Assembly (NCBI GenBank): GCA_038207425.1
Contig: JBBQZU010000021.1
Location: 1-61,420, forward strand
DNA length: 61,420 bases
Reading direction: 5' to 3'
Source: JBBQZU01 sp038207425
GTDB lineage: Bacteria; Bacteroidota; Bacteroidia; Flavobacteriales_D; Cryomorphaceae
Of this stretch, positions 1 through 8,685 are shown in pieces. The position numbers and the translations under genes were made by a program. Within the stretch, counting starts at the first letter, position 1; the number at the start of each line of letters is the position of its first letter. The notes under the pieces were generated by a model. It was given only the letters and a program-made list of their open reading frames with translations. It searched no databases and was not told the origin of the DNA.

Positions 1-257
1 TTGCTGATTTTGTCGAGGCACATTATACCGTAGAGTCGGATAAGAAATCAGCGCGTACTACCCTTCAATGGGTGCATATCAATATGAGTAATGCAAAGCG
101 CAATTTCTTAGGTATCTATCACAAAATCAGCGGCAAGAACCCGCAGCTCTATTTGAACGAATTCTGTTATAAAATCAATAGGAGATACTTCGGCAAGTAC
201 CTATTTGACAGAGTTTTAATAGCTTTGGGAACGCAATACTGGTACGTAAACGGATAA
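1..257 (+). mobile_element. IS1595 (ISXO2-like) transposase, C-terminal fragment cut by window start
   Basis: The frame is open from base 3 to the TAA at 255-257 and encodes only the last 84 or so residues of an ISXO2-like transposase. It matches the 3' end of the copy at 60099-61022: base 1 corresponds to base 60766, with about 11 mismatches over 257 bases by my count. Similarity stops two or three bases after the stop codon in both copies. The rest of the gene lies outside the window, so whether this copy is intact cannot be judged. No terminal inverted repeat could be identified downstream. Confidence 0.85.
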
Positions 258-259
258 TC
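1..259 (+). repeat. Direct repeat, left copy (right copy 60766-61024)
   Basis: The first 259 bases recur in the same orientation at 60766-61024 at roughly 96% identity by eye. The repeated stretch is the 3' end of an IS1595-type transposase gene. The two copies bracket almost the whole window. The intervening 60 kb contains ordinary core genes (ligA, ribD, ettA), so this is better read as two independent insertions than as one composite transposon. Confidence 0.85.
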
Positions 260-298
260 AAATCAAACAAAGAACCTTTCAGATACTTGCATAAAAAG

Positions 299-1348
299 TC
301 AGTTTTTTCGCCAGGCTATTGAGATTTCTGCAGCCCCCCTTTTTGGTGTTATCTCGCCTGAGCCGTACACTGGAATTTCGAATGCTGCGCCAATTGCATA
401 ATTTGACCATTCGAAAAGCGCCCTCACGATCATTGCATCGCCGGTGCGCAAAAAAATACCGGCTGATATTGCGCTGGGTTCTCCGGAGCTCATAAATGCC
501 GAAGCATCGTCGATGGTATACCGCGCCATACTTCCAAGCATTACCTGATAATATTTATCTTGAACATGCGCCCAAAGTGCGGGCTGTATCGATGTATATC
601 CTGATCCGAAAGGAATATTTCCTTTGGCAAAAGCCGTATAGCGCTGAGCCACGGCATAGCTGAAATAGTCGCCTTTGTTGAGCACAACCCTACCTGCATG
701 AAATACGCTCAACCCTGCTTGCGCCGAATACTCTTTTGCAGTACTTCTCTTTTTTTGAATGCTGCGAAAGCCGTAAATTATCCCTGCACCAATATCCATA
801 TGCGACTGGCTGTCGCCGGCGTAACTTTCACCGCTTGGTTTGCCAGGGTCAAATGCAATTCCGTTGTACTGGCTGCCCCATTTGCCCGAGGCGGGGTCGA
901 GACGGTGCTGATCAAAACCCAGAGAAAATCCTGCACCGAGTGTGCTCTTATTGCTCAGCGAAATATTGTAGGCCGTTGAAAACATCGCCTGTGTAGTGCG
1001 CAGCGTGGGGTCGCCGGCTCTGTCGTTCAAAAAATATACACCAATGCCGAGCCTGCCCGCAGGTGTAGTTTTGTCTTTGCTTCCGCTTACGAGCATATCG
1101 AATCCGGCATAGGCAGTTTTGAAAGGAATAGCTGCTCCAAAAGTTTGTGAGCGATAGGCTGCTGAGCCCCTTACCATATACTCGCTGCCTGCGAGTGCAG
1201 GGTTCATGAGCAGTGGCGCAAGTTCTTGCTGAGCAAACACTGCATCCTGGGCCTTTGCAGGCAAAGGAATTGCAAAGTATGAAGCAATGAGTAGCCACAG
1301 GCAAGCACATCCCGGAAGGATGATAGGATATGACCTATGCGGCAGCAT
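299..1348 (-). CDS. PorP/SprF family type IX secretion system membrane protein
   Basis: This 349-residue protein has a signal peptide (hydrophobic core about residues 9-33, ending AKAQ). It opens with the family pattern of a short AxFxQQ-type segment followed by LLMNPALAG near residues 44-54, then a beta-barrel-like body. PorP/SprF proteins sit in the outer membrane and help export or anchor partner proteins carrying the CHU_C (type B) T9SS sorting domain. The partner is directly upstream: its TAA stop and this ATG share one base (1348), which implies translational coupling. Pairing of a CHU_C adhesin with a PorP/SprF gene is the standard arrangement in gliding Bacteroidota. Assignment to the family is firm; the specific substrate is inferred from adjacency. 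Confidence 0.9.
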   Translation of the reverse strand: MLPHRSYPIILPGCACLWLLIASYFAIPLPAKAQDAVFAQQELAPLLMNPALAGSEYMVRGSAAYRSQTFGAAIPFKTAYAGFDMLVSGSKDKTTPAGRLGIGVYFLNDRAGDPTLRTTQAMFSTAYNISLSNKSTLGAGFSLGFDQHRLDPASGKWGSQYNGIAFDPGKPSGESYAGDSQSHMDIGAGIIYGFRSIQKKRSTAKEYSAQAGLSVFHAGRVVLNKGDYFSYAVAQRYTAFAKGNIPFGSGYTSIQPALWAHVQDKYYQVMLGSMARYTIDDASAFMSSGEPSAISAGIFLRTGDAMIVRALFEWSNYAIGAAFEIPVYGSGEITPKRGAAEISIAWRKN

Positions 1349-4300
1349 TATCTTATGATGTTCAGATTGCCTGATTCTTCTATTACTTCACCATCGTCGA
1401 GCGAAAGACGAAGACTATACACCAATATGCCGCTGTTCACAGGTGATCCCATGTACTGTCCGTCCCAGCATTGACCGGGTGAATTGGCTGAAAATACACG
1501 CTCACCCCATCGGTTATATATCTCAAGGGTAAGTTGCACAATGCGGTCGCCAAGTACGCAGAGCTGGTCATTAAGCCCATCGCCATTTGGCGAGAATATC
1601 GTGGGCATAAATGCCTGCGATGGCGGTACAATCACAAATACAAAAACCGAATCGCTGCTTGTGCATCCTTTCCCGCTTTGCACCAGCACGGTGTACCATA
1701 TGGATGAAAACGGTATCGCAGTAGGGTCAGGGCAATCAAAACAACTCAATGACCCTTCAGGCTCCCAGAGATAGGTAAGACCTTCAGGCGTAGGCAAGGT
1801 AGTAACGAGCAGTTCCACGCTGGTTTGGTAATCAATGGTGAGCGAATCAGGTTCTATAATGGCCGTGAAGAAACCCTGGTTATCAACAAAACCTACATAT
1901 TCAAAAGGACATTGATTGGCATCGAATATCTGAGCAGCATAATCGCCGCCTGGAATGCTGTTCAGGTTTTCACCGAAGTAAGCGCCATCATTCCAAATTA
2001 CGGTATACGGGGCAACTTCGCCATTTAAGAAAAGCAGCAGGCTACCATCGGCATTGTCGCACCAGGCAGTAACAGATTGCAGTGAGTCTACAGGATTCGT
2101 TGGCGGAAATAATACAATGGAATTAAATGCCTGACAATTATAATTATTGATTATTGTAAAGTTGTAGTATCCTGCACCAAGCGAATCATAGTACAACTCA
2201 GCCGTTGCTAAAGTATCCATATAGACTTCCAGTGTTTGGCTAGCACCCGGGGTAAAAGCAATGAAGCCGTCTTCACGACCTTCGCAGGTAGGATGAGAAA
2301 TTACGGCTACATAAACCGGCGCCGGATTTACAGTCACAGGAAAGTATGTCGTGTCAATGCAACCAAACTGGGTTTCGACTACCAGATACCACTCACCCGA
2401 CCCATCAAGGGTCAGCGAGTCTACTACTGATTGCATTAAGGAGCCTGTGAGGCTATCAGCATTGTTATACCAGTAGTAGTCCAATGGTACTGCGCCAACA
2501 CTCGTTGATGTTAAAAATAACAACCCGTTTTCGCAAGCAATGTAAAATGCGGGATCAACGATTGCCGGAACGATTGTATCAACATAAACCGTAACACTCG
2601 AACAAGCACTTACATCCCAAACGCTTTCACCGCGTACGAAGTAGGTAGTAGTTTGGGTTGGAGTTACGGTCAAAGAATTTCCTTCACCAAGGTAGGCATC
2701 TGTTTCGCCACAAGCCGACTCGTACCAAACCCATTCGGCATCGTTTCCAATGCAACCGCCTTGCAGGTTTAGAGTAAGACTTTCACCCAGGCATAAACCA
2801 AGGAGGTATGGGGTATATTCGCTGCTACCACTGCCGCCGCCACCACCTGGACAAACACAAATATTTGGCGGGGGTGTAGATTTATTTTGTGTAATTCTTG
2901 CTACAAAACCATCACGCTCACCACCACCAAACAGACCTTGATGTACCATTTCTTCCACAGGACTTTCAATAGCAAGCACAGAATCAGCAGAGCTTGTACC
3001 ACCGGTGAAGTATACTGCAGTGTATCCATAAACTACTATTGCGTAGGCTGCGTCGTCGCCATCACCACCGTAGTATGAACTCCATTCGAGTTCACCACTT
3101 TCAAGAAATTTTGAAATAAACACATCGTCCAACCCATTGTGCGATGTTCCAGTGCTGTCGTTGGGATCAATACCGTTTTGGCTTCGCGTTACCCCTGTGA
3201 TGTAAGCGTGGCCATCGCGGTCGGTACTTACGGCATGAGCGCGATCGAGCTCATCACCTCCAAGAAAGGAATACCATAAAGTAGCGCTCTCAGAATCGAG
3301 CTTGGCGACGAATGCATCCTCTACACCACCAAATTCAGCCTGATGAGAAAGCGAATCAGTAAAAGCATTATTTGAATTGGTACTACCACAAACATAGGTA
3401 TAACCATTTGCTACAGCGATGCCAGTTATAGCGTCCTGTTCGGGTCCGCCATAGTAGGTGCTCCAATTGATCAATCCGTCGGGGTTCAATGACACAATGT
3501 ACCCATCGGTTTCACCTGTAAGTTCCGTTTGTAGCGCATTGCCTGAAGCAATTCCAGTCTGTGACTGTGTGGCTCCGGCAAGGAATACAAAGCCGGTTTC
3601 ATCCTGCACAATTCCACCGCAGGTTTCGTCATTCGGGCCACCAAAATATGTTGCCCAAACTGGCAGGCCGGCAGGGTTTAGCCTTACGGCAAATGCATCC
3701 ATACCACCTGAATACCCTTGCGAAAAAGTGGTTTCAGGAAGGCTCATATCGCTACTGTTCGTTTCTCCGGCTATCAGCAACTCACCGCTAAAAAGGCTAT
3801 AGCAGGATGTGAGCATATCATCACCTGAGCCGCCTATGAAGGTATCCCAGATAAGTGTGCCGTGACGGCTGAATTTGGCTGCAAAGCCGTCGGTACTTCC
3901 CGCGTTTGCTGGTTGAAGGGTTCCTTCGCCACCGATAGAATCTACTGAAGTGGTAGCTCCAACCATGTACACATAATCATTGACCGAAATATGTAATCCG
4001 AGTGCCAGGTCGCTGCCGCTGCCACCGTAATAGGTAGCCCATTGGCGCAAGCCATGCTGGTTGAACCTTACCAGGTATGCATCGAGGTCGCCACCGGCGT
4101 AATTGTTTTGAAAGCTGCCCTCCGATGCCATCGCCTGTAGCGAACTTGTTGCCCCTGCAGCAAACACATTTCCAACTGTATCGGTAGCGACAGCATAGCC
4201 TACATCATAGAGACTGTCGCCGTAGTAGGTGCTCCATGAGAAATTAATCAGAGGGTCAATCACCAGGGTTTTTGAAGCGCTGTAGGATGAATTGCTCTCC

Positions 4301-5016
4301 ATGTTATAACCTACTACGAGCTTTCCTCCGGCTTTAGAAATTGTTTGATACTTTACTTTTACTTCGTCATTTCCCGGAAGGGTGTAGCTCACTGGAATGC
4401 TCTCAATAAGCTGCCTGCCCGATACATCAAATATGATGGCATCGTCGCCTACTTCGGCATGGTCATATCCTGAATATTCCACCTGAATGGCGCTGAGGTT
4501 GGCACCGGGTTTAGCAACAAAATCATATTTGAAGTTTCCGTCATCGGGCGTGAGCATCACATGCAGGTCTATGCCATCGTAAATATTCTCGTAAACTACT
4601 TTTCCAAATGACTGCACATTTTCGGCATTCAGATTAGTATAGTAGGGGTTATAAAAATTTTGGTACGAAGCTTCAGGTAGCTCGCCCCGAAGTATTGCTT
4701 CTGGATTTGCATTCAGAAAGCGTACATCAATCCGGTGAAATTCAATTTCTCCGTTGCTGCCACTTACTTTTTGATAGGTGTCGTATGCAAACCCATCGCT
4801 GCGGAGCTGTATGTTCAGTCCGTTTGAAGCCGCTCTTAAATACTGCACAGATTTGTTTTGTTTCAGGTGCTGATTGTGAATTTGCCCTTTGTTTTCAATA
4901 AAACCTTTGGGCTCGTGCAGCGCCAACGCTGCTTGTCCGTATGAATTTGCTACTGCAAAGAGCATCAGGAAAAGGATGCCGGCGGTGCTCAATGATCTTT
5001 TAAATTTCGATTTCAT
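1348..5016 (-). CDS. SBBP-repeat secreted adhesin with gliding-motility-associated C-terminal (CHU_C) domain
   Basis: This 1222-residue protein has a signal peptide (residues 1-28, ending SYGQ). A conserved N-terminal domain with the FIENKGQ motif near residue 39 follows, as in SBBP-repeat proteins. Roughly residues 260-700 hold about seven SBBP-type repeats, each with a WSTYYGG-like strand, a GD/GS turn and a second strand ending AGxTxS. A Gly/Pro-rich linker near residue 720 leads to Ig/SprB-like segments. The C-terminal 90 residues are a CHU_C sorting domain (MPTIFSPNGDGLND, then YNRWGERVF). Such proteins are exported by T9SS and displayed on the surface. The gene overlaps by one base the PorP/SprF gene that follows. 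The 3.7 kb size and repeats suggest an adhesin or gliding-related filament; the ligand is unknown. Confidence 0.9.
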   Translation of the reverse strand: MKSKFKRSLSTAGILFLMLFAVANSYGQAALALHEPKGFIENKGQIHNQHLKQNKSVQYLRAASNGLNIQLRSDGFAYDTYQKVSGSNGEIEFHRIDVRFLNANPEAILRGELPEASYQNFYNPYYTNLNAENVQSFGKVVYENIYDGIDLHVMLTPDDGNFKYDFVAKPGANLSAIQVEYSGYDHAEVGDDAIIFDVSGRQLIESIPVSYTLPGNDEVKVKYQTISKAGGKLVVGYNMESNSSYSASKTLVIDPLINFSWSTYYGDSLYDVGYAVATDTVGNVFAAGATSSLQAMASEGSFQNNYAGGDLDAYLVRFNQHGLRQWATYYGGSGSDLALGLHISVNDYVYMVGATTSVDSIGGEGTLQPANAGSTDGFAAKFSRHGTLIWDTFIGGSGDDMLTSCYSLFSGELLIAGETNSSDMSLPETTFSQGYSGGMDAFAVRLNPAGLPVWATYFGGPNDETCGGIVQDETGFVFLAGATQSQTGIASGNALQTELTGETDGYIVSLNPDGLINWSTYYGGPEQDAITGIAVANGYTYVCGSTNSNNAFTDSLSHQAEFGGVEDAFVAKLDSESATLWYSFLGGDELDRAHAVSTDRDGHAYITGVTRSQNGIDPNDSTGTSHNGLDDVFISKFLESGELEWSSYYGGDGDDAAYAIVVYGYTAVYFTGGTSSADSVLAIESPVEEMVHQGLFGGGERDGFVARITQNKSTPPPNICVCPGGGGGSGSSEYTPYLLGLCLGESLTLNLQGGCIGNDAEWVWYESACGETDAYLGEGNSLTVTPTQTTTYFVRGESVWDVSACSSVTVYVDTIVPAIVDPAFYIACENGLLFLTSTSVGAVPLDYYWYNNADSLTGSLMQSVVDSLTLDGSGEWYLVVETQFGCIDTTYFPVTVNPAPVYVAVISHPTCEGREDGFIAFTPGASQTLEVYMDTLATAELYYDSLGAGYYNFTIINNYNCQAFNSIVLFPPTNPVDSLQSVTAWCDNADGSLLLFLNGEVAPYTVIWNDGAYFGENLNSIPGGDYAAQIFDANQCPFEYVGFVDNQGFFTAIIEPDSLTIDYQTSVELLVTTLPTPEGLTYLWEPEGSLSCFDCPDPTAIPFSSIWYTVLVQSGKGCTSSDSVFVFVIVPPSQAFMPTIFSPNGDGLNDQLCVLGDRIVQLTLEIYNRWGERVFSANSPGQCWDGQYMGSPVNSGILVYSLRLSLDDGEVIEESGNLNIIR

Positions 5017-5186
5017 ATTGGTGGTTATTAATTGATTATACCAGTATTATGCAATGAGCTGAGCTATAAACTATGTGACTAAATGTAGGTGATATAATTC
5101 GATCTTTTGGGACGAAATATTGGAATATTAACATCTCTGGCGACTAAAAATTCGAATTATAATACAGTAAATGAGAGAGATGCGTC

Positions 5187-5685
5187 TTATTTTTTTGAAA
5201 CTTTAAGTGACCGGATAATGCCCAAAACAGTTTCATTCCAAGTTTGAAAAGCCTCAACATGTATGAATGCCTGAATTTGAAAGTACTGATCGTTCCAGAT
5301 AAAAAGGTACATGTATGCCTGATAGTTCTGGCCTTCCTCATTCATTCCGCTGTAGCGAAACCAGTACGCGAGATTGCCGTCGATCATTTCAGTTTCATTT
5401 GCATCAAAACTGAAATTGTTTACAAGACCAGCTTTCAGGGCTTCAATTTCACCCAGATAGCAATCGTTAAGAACAGGGCATTTTCCCTCAAAATAAGTAA
5501 GGCTCACGAAAGCGACTCCATCAGGATGGAAGATATTGTGGTAAAGTTCCTCATCGTTGCTCTGCCATCCATCGGGTAGAATGTAGGAGAATTTAAGATC
5601 TGGATCTTTTACCTCTACTCTGTTTTGGGCGAAAGCCGCACTCCCTGAAAAGATTAAAAAAAAAAAGAAAAGCGAATATTTTCAC
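5187..5685 (-). pseudogene. Small secreted protein, reading frame interrupted at an A11 homopolymer
   Basis: From 5681 down to 5187 one minus-strand frame encodes a hydrophobic segment (FLIFSGSAAFAQ) and a mature domain of about 145 residues ending RSLKVSKK. This frame has no usable start codon before an in-frame TGA at 5682-5684. A GTG at 5683-5685 opens MKIFAFLFF in the neighbouring frame. One extra T in the 11-base T run on the coding strand (5656-5666) would join the two halves into a normal signal peptide plus mature protein. The mature part (DGW near the start, alternating strands, final helix) resembles small PsbP/DcrB-like domains, but I cannot name the family. It could be a true frameshift, a phase-variable gene or a sequencing error. 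An alternative GTG at 5505-5507 would give a 106-residue protein lacking the signal peptide and seems unlikely. Confidence 0.7.
5656..5666. repeat. A11 homopolymer inside a signal-peptide coding region
   Basis: Eleven consecutive A on the plus strand (T11 on the coding strand) lie exactly where the small secreted-protein gene changes frame. Twelve (or nine) would give an uninterrupted frame. Such tracts slip easily in replication and are also a common site of sequencing error. Confidence 0.95.
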
Positions 5686-5738
5686 GGCCAAAGCCTTGCC
5701 ATAATCGGGCCACTTCGGCTCACTGGGTTTATGGAATT

Positions 5739-7097
5739 TCAGGGTTTGCAATACCAGGTTTTTACATTGACAAACTCGCGTATACCTTGCATCCCCAGCT
5801 CGCGCCCGAAGCCCGAAATGCCGGTGCCGCCGAACGGCAATCGCGGGTCTGATTTTACCATTTCATTTATAAATACCGCTCCATCATTGATGCGCTTTCC
5901 GAGCATTTTGGCTTTATCAATATTGCTGCTGCAAATGGTAGCACCGAGCCCGAATAGAGTAGTATTGGCGAGTTCTATAGCTTCGTCAGCATCAATGGCT
6001 ACAGTAAGAGCAGCTACAGGGCCGAAAGTTTCTTCATCGAATACCGGCATGCCGGGCCTCACTTCAGCAAGTAGGGTAGGGTAGTAGAAAGCGTCTTGCA
6101 TCTTGCCACCGCAAAGTATTTTTGCACCCATCCTTTCCGATTCCATTACCTGCCTATGCAGTTCGGCGGCAAGGTCGGCGCGTGCCAGAGGGCCGATGTT
6201 GGTGCTTTCGTCCATAGGGTTGCCAATGGTAAGGGCTGCGATCATTTCGCAAAAGCGCGCAGTAAACTCACCAGCAACCGAAGCTTCAACAATAAATCGC
6301 TTTGATGCGATGCAGCTCTGACCGTTGTTTTGCATGCGGGCGGTGATTGCAAGCGGCAACGTTTTGTTAAGGTCAGCATCAGCAAGCACAATAAAGGCAT
6401 TGCTGCCGCCGAGCTCGAGGAGCGATTTCTTGATTACTTCACCTGCTACACGCGCTACTGCGCTGCCTGCTTGTTCGCTGCCGGTAAGGCTTACCGCTTT
6501 TACTGCCGGGATGCGTATTATTGATTCCACCTGCTTGCTGTTTATGCACAAATTGGCGTAGCACCCTTTCGGCAATCCAGCTTCTGCTAGGCAATTTTCT
6601 ATTTCGGCAGCACAGCCCTGCACGTTCGACGCATGCTTTACAAGCACTGTGTTGCCGGACATCAGCGTTGGTACGGCAAATCGCAGCACCTGCCAGTATG
6701 GGAAATTCCAAGGCATTATACCGAGAATTACACCAAGTGGCTCATAGGTTATAAATGTATCTGCTTCAGAAAATACCTTCTCCGATTTCAGAAATCCCGC
6801 TCCGTGCTCAGCGTAGTAGTGACATAGAAGAGCACATTTTTCTACCTCGGCAACGGCTTGTGCAATTGGCTTCCCCATTTCGGACGTGGCAAGGGTTGCG
6901 AGTTTTGTTTTATGAAGTACAAGAACATCGGCTAATTTTTTCAAGCGCTCACTTCGCTCAGTAAATGCTGAATGGCGCCATTTGGTGAAAGCTGCCTCTG
7001 CTAGTTCTGCTTTATTGAGCGCTTCTGCATCAGTCAATGATTTATAACTACCTATTAAGGCTCCTGTAAATGGATTTATGCTGGTAAGGATGCTCAT
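5739..7097 (-). CDS. NAD(P)-dependent aldehyde dehydrogenase, succinate-semialdehyde dehydrogenase-like
   Basis: This cytosolic 452-residue enzyme has all the landmarks of the aldehyde dehydrogenase superfamily: PWNFP at 129-133 (Asn131, oxyanion), LTGSEQAGS near 204 (NAD-binding turn), LELGG with general base Glu228, and NGQSC with nucleophile Cys262. EETFGPVA lies near 355. The overall pattern and the short N-terminus resemble the GabD1/Sad-type succinate-semialdehyde dehydrogenases, which oxidise succinate semialdehyde to succinate in GABA or C4 aldehyde metabolism. Substrate specificity is inferred from overall resemblance only. The ATG overlaps the stop of the upstream outer-membrane protein gene by four bases (ATGA, 7094-7097), so the two are cotranscribed, although no functional link is obvious. 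Confidence 0.88.
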   Translation of the reverse strand: MSILTSINPFTGALIGSYKSLTDAEALNKAELAEAAFTKWRHSAFTERSERLKKLADVLVLHKTKLATLATSEMGKPIAQAVAEVEKCALLCHYYAEHGAGFLKSEKVFSEADTFITYEPLGVILGIMPWNFPYWQVLRFAVPTLMSGNTVLVKHASNVQGCAAEIENCLAEAGLPKGCYANLCINSKQVESIIRIPAVKAVSLTGSEQAGSAVARVAGEVIKKSLLELGGSNAFIVLADADLNKTLPLAITARMQNNGQSCIASKRFIVEASVAGEFTARFCEMIAALTIGNPMDESTNIGPLARADLAAELHRQVMESERMGAKILCGGKMQDAFYYPTLLAEVRPGMPVFDEETFGPVAALTVAIDADEAIELANTTLFGLGATICSSNIDKAKMLGKRINDGAVFINEMVKSDPRLPFGGTGISGFGRELGMQGIREFVNVKTWYCKP

Positions 7098-7861
7098 CTT
7101 TGCACCGTAATAGTTTTCATTTTCTTTTCTTCTTCCGCAGCTTTTCGCGCTGCGTTAAATACATTTTGAAAAGGAAAAAAGGTCAGGGAGAATGTTACCA
7201 CATGCACATCATACAATTCAAAAGGGTGGGTAGGACTTCGTTGCCCCGGCTCAGGCCCGTCAACATACTCCACATAGTCTTTATTGAAAAAGTTGGTTAG
7301 GTAATATTTTACCTTCATAGCAATGCCATTTCTAAATTGTAATCCGGCAAAAAGCGAGTGTGCAATTGTCGGTGTGCGATTGGTAAACCAGGCTGTGGTT
7401 CGCTTTATGCGCTCGCCATTTTCAAAGGTTTTTTGCTTGTAATTAAATGGCAATTCGAATTCATAGCCTCCGAAAAGAAAAAATGGGCTGTCTTGATGAA
7501 GGTTGCCCAATTTGAAGCCTATTGGAATTACCAGATTATAGGTGCGGTATTTCACACGCTGATTTGCCGGAGCGTCGGGGAAGCTTGCAATGAAACCTGT
7601 GTTTAGAATGCCCACGCCAAAGGTGAAGCCCAGATTTTTATTTAAATCATAATTGCTATGTGCAGCAAAATTGACTACGGGTGCCCATCGAATTATATTA
7701 TCCGCACTTCGCCCTTCTATTTCTATTTGGGCAAACTGAAAGTTCATGGCCAACTCAGTAGAACCATAAAATTCTTTGATTTGAGCCTGGCTATGACCTG
7801 CTGCCAATACCATCAGCAAAAAACATAACACCCGCAAGGGCCTGATAATTCTCATTCGCAT
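7094..7861 (-). CDS. Predicted outer-membrane beta-barrel protein
   Basis: The 255-residue product begins with a signal peptide (hydrophobic stretch about residues 8-22, cleavage near SQAQ). The mature part alternates short amphipathic strands rich in aromatic residues with turns. Examples are a GFTFGVGILNTGF stretch near residue 80 and a glycine-aromatic strand FLFGGYEFELPF near 125. These are typical of PorT-like or OmpW-like eight-stranded barrels. A final charged tail (RKAAEEEKKMK) follows the last strand FSLTFFPF, which is unusual since barrels normally end in the strand. No specific family recognised. It precedes the aldehyde dehydrogenase with a four-base overlap. A 60-base spacer separates it from the small gene upstream on the same strand. 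Confidence 0.75.
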   Translation of the reverse strand: MRMRIIRPLRVLCFLLMVLAAGHSQAQIKEFYGSTELAMNFQFAQIEIEGRSADNIIRWAPVVNFAAHSNYDLNKNLGFTFGVGILNTGFIASFPDAPANQRVKYRTYNLVIPIGFKLGNLHQDSPFFLFGGYEFELPFNYKQKTFENGERIKRTTAWFTNRTPTIAHSLFAGLQFRNGIAMKVKYYLTNFFNKDYVEYVDGPEPGQRSPTHPFELYDVHVVTFSLTFFPFQNVFNAARKAAEEEKKMKTITVQR

Positions 7862-7923
7862 TGATTTAATTCAAAAGTAAGGCTTTTGACGAAAGCCTTC
7901 CATACTGTTCTTTTGCCGAAAGG

Positions 7924-8112
7924 CTAGGTATTACGGTATAGGAAAAATATGCTAAAATATACGGCCAGGATAAGCAAAATAATGAGCCATACCCGGCGGT
8001 ACTGGCTGCCTACCCGCTTAAGGTCTTTGCGATACGCCCATATGATGCCCGCCAAGAAAACCACGACAAAAATGGCTGCGAAAATGTAATGACCGGTACC
8101 TATATTTTTCAT
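7924..8112 (-). CDS. Small two-helix membrane protein, 62 residues
   Basis: I chose the internal ATG at 8110-8112 (MKNIGTGHYIF) rather than an in-frame start further upstream at 8250. The upstream start would overlap the divergent gene at 8173, and the extra residues do not look like protein. The product has two hydrophobic helices (about residues 8-25 and 42-59) separated by a basic loop (RKDLKRVGSQYRR), so it is a small inner-membrane protein. Homologous small proteins are common in Bacteroidota, but I know of no function. The TAG stop lies about 60 bases from the next minus-strand gene. Confidence 0.65.
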   Translation of the reverse strand: MKNIGTGHYIFAAIFVVVFLAGIIWAYRKDLKRVGSQYRRVWLIILLILAVYFSIFFLYRNT

Positions 8113-8172
8113 TGTTGTAAAATTCAGTTGCAAATTTAGCTGCAATTCCCGCACCCTGTGTAACTTCGGCAC

Positions 8173-8685
8173 ATGGAAACAGTTTGGGAGAACCTTCAGG
8201 TGCCAATTTCGGAATTGCCGCAGGTGGAAAATGTTCATTTTCAGAGCCATCCGTTGCGCTACCGTAGCCTTCGGTTTTTGATAGGAGGCATATGGCTGGG
8301 TATTATTTGTTTGGCTTTTGCGATTGCGGCAATTGTAAATCCAGATTGGTGGGCATTGTGGGTTGGGGTTTCATTGCTGCTGTTTGTTGTTTTTTCATTT
8401 ACAACCATGCATTACGGATTTATGCGCAGAAGCTATGCCTTACGGCAAAATGATATAACCTACAAAAAGGGTTGGCTTTTCTACAGTACTACAACGATTC
8501 CTTTCAACCGTATACAACATACCGAAGTATCGCAGGGCCCGCTGGAGCGAAAGTTTGAGCTATGCACCTTAAAGATATACACGGCCGGCGGAAGCACATC
8601 TGACCTTTCGGTACCCGGCTTGGAGCAGGATGAAGCACAACAATTGCGTGATTATATAGCCCGTAAAGCCGCAACATATGCCTGA
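8173..8685 (+). CDS. PH domain-containing membrane protein (YdbS/bPH2 type)
   Basis: This 170-residue protein has two membrane helices (about residues 33-52 and 59-80). A bPH2 domain follows with the characteristic strand pattern: RSYALRQNDITYKKGWLF, then IPFNRIQHTEVSQGPLER, then LKIYTAGG. The family is the YdbS-like protein of Bacillus subtilis and relatives, an integral membrane protein always encoded next to a larger YdbT-like partner, which follows here with an eight-base overlap (8678-8685). In Bacillus the pair has been linked to surface stress and bacteriocin resistance; a role in membrane homeostasis here is inference. Confidence 0.85.
   Translation: METVWENLQVPISELPQVENVHFQSHPLRYRSLRFLIGGIWLGIICLAFAIAAIVNPDWWALWVGVSLLLFVVFSFTTMHYGFMRRSYALRQNDITYKKGWLFYSTTTIPFNRIQHTEVSQGPLERKFELCTLKIYTAGGSTSDLSVPGLEQDEAQQLRDYIARKAATYA

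Noticed and set aside
3000..4250. Possible CRISPR or tandem DNA repeat
   Set aside because: The periodicity comes from SBBP protein repeats that are diverged at DNA level, with no conserved short repeat and unique spacers.
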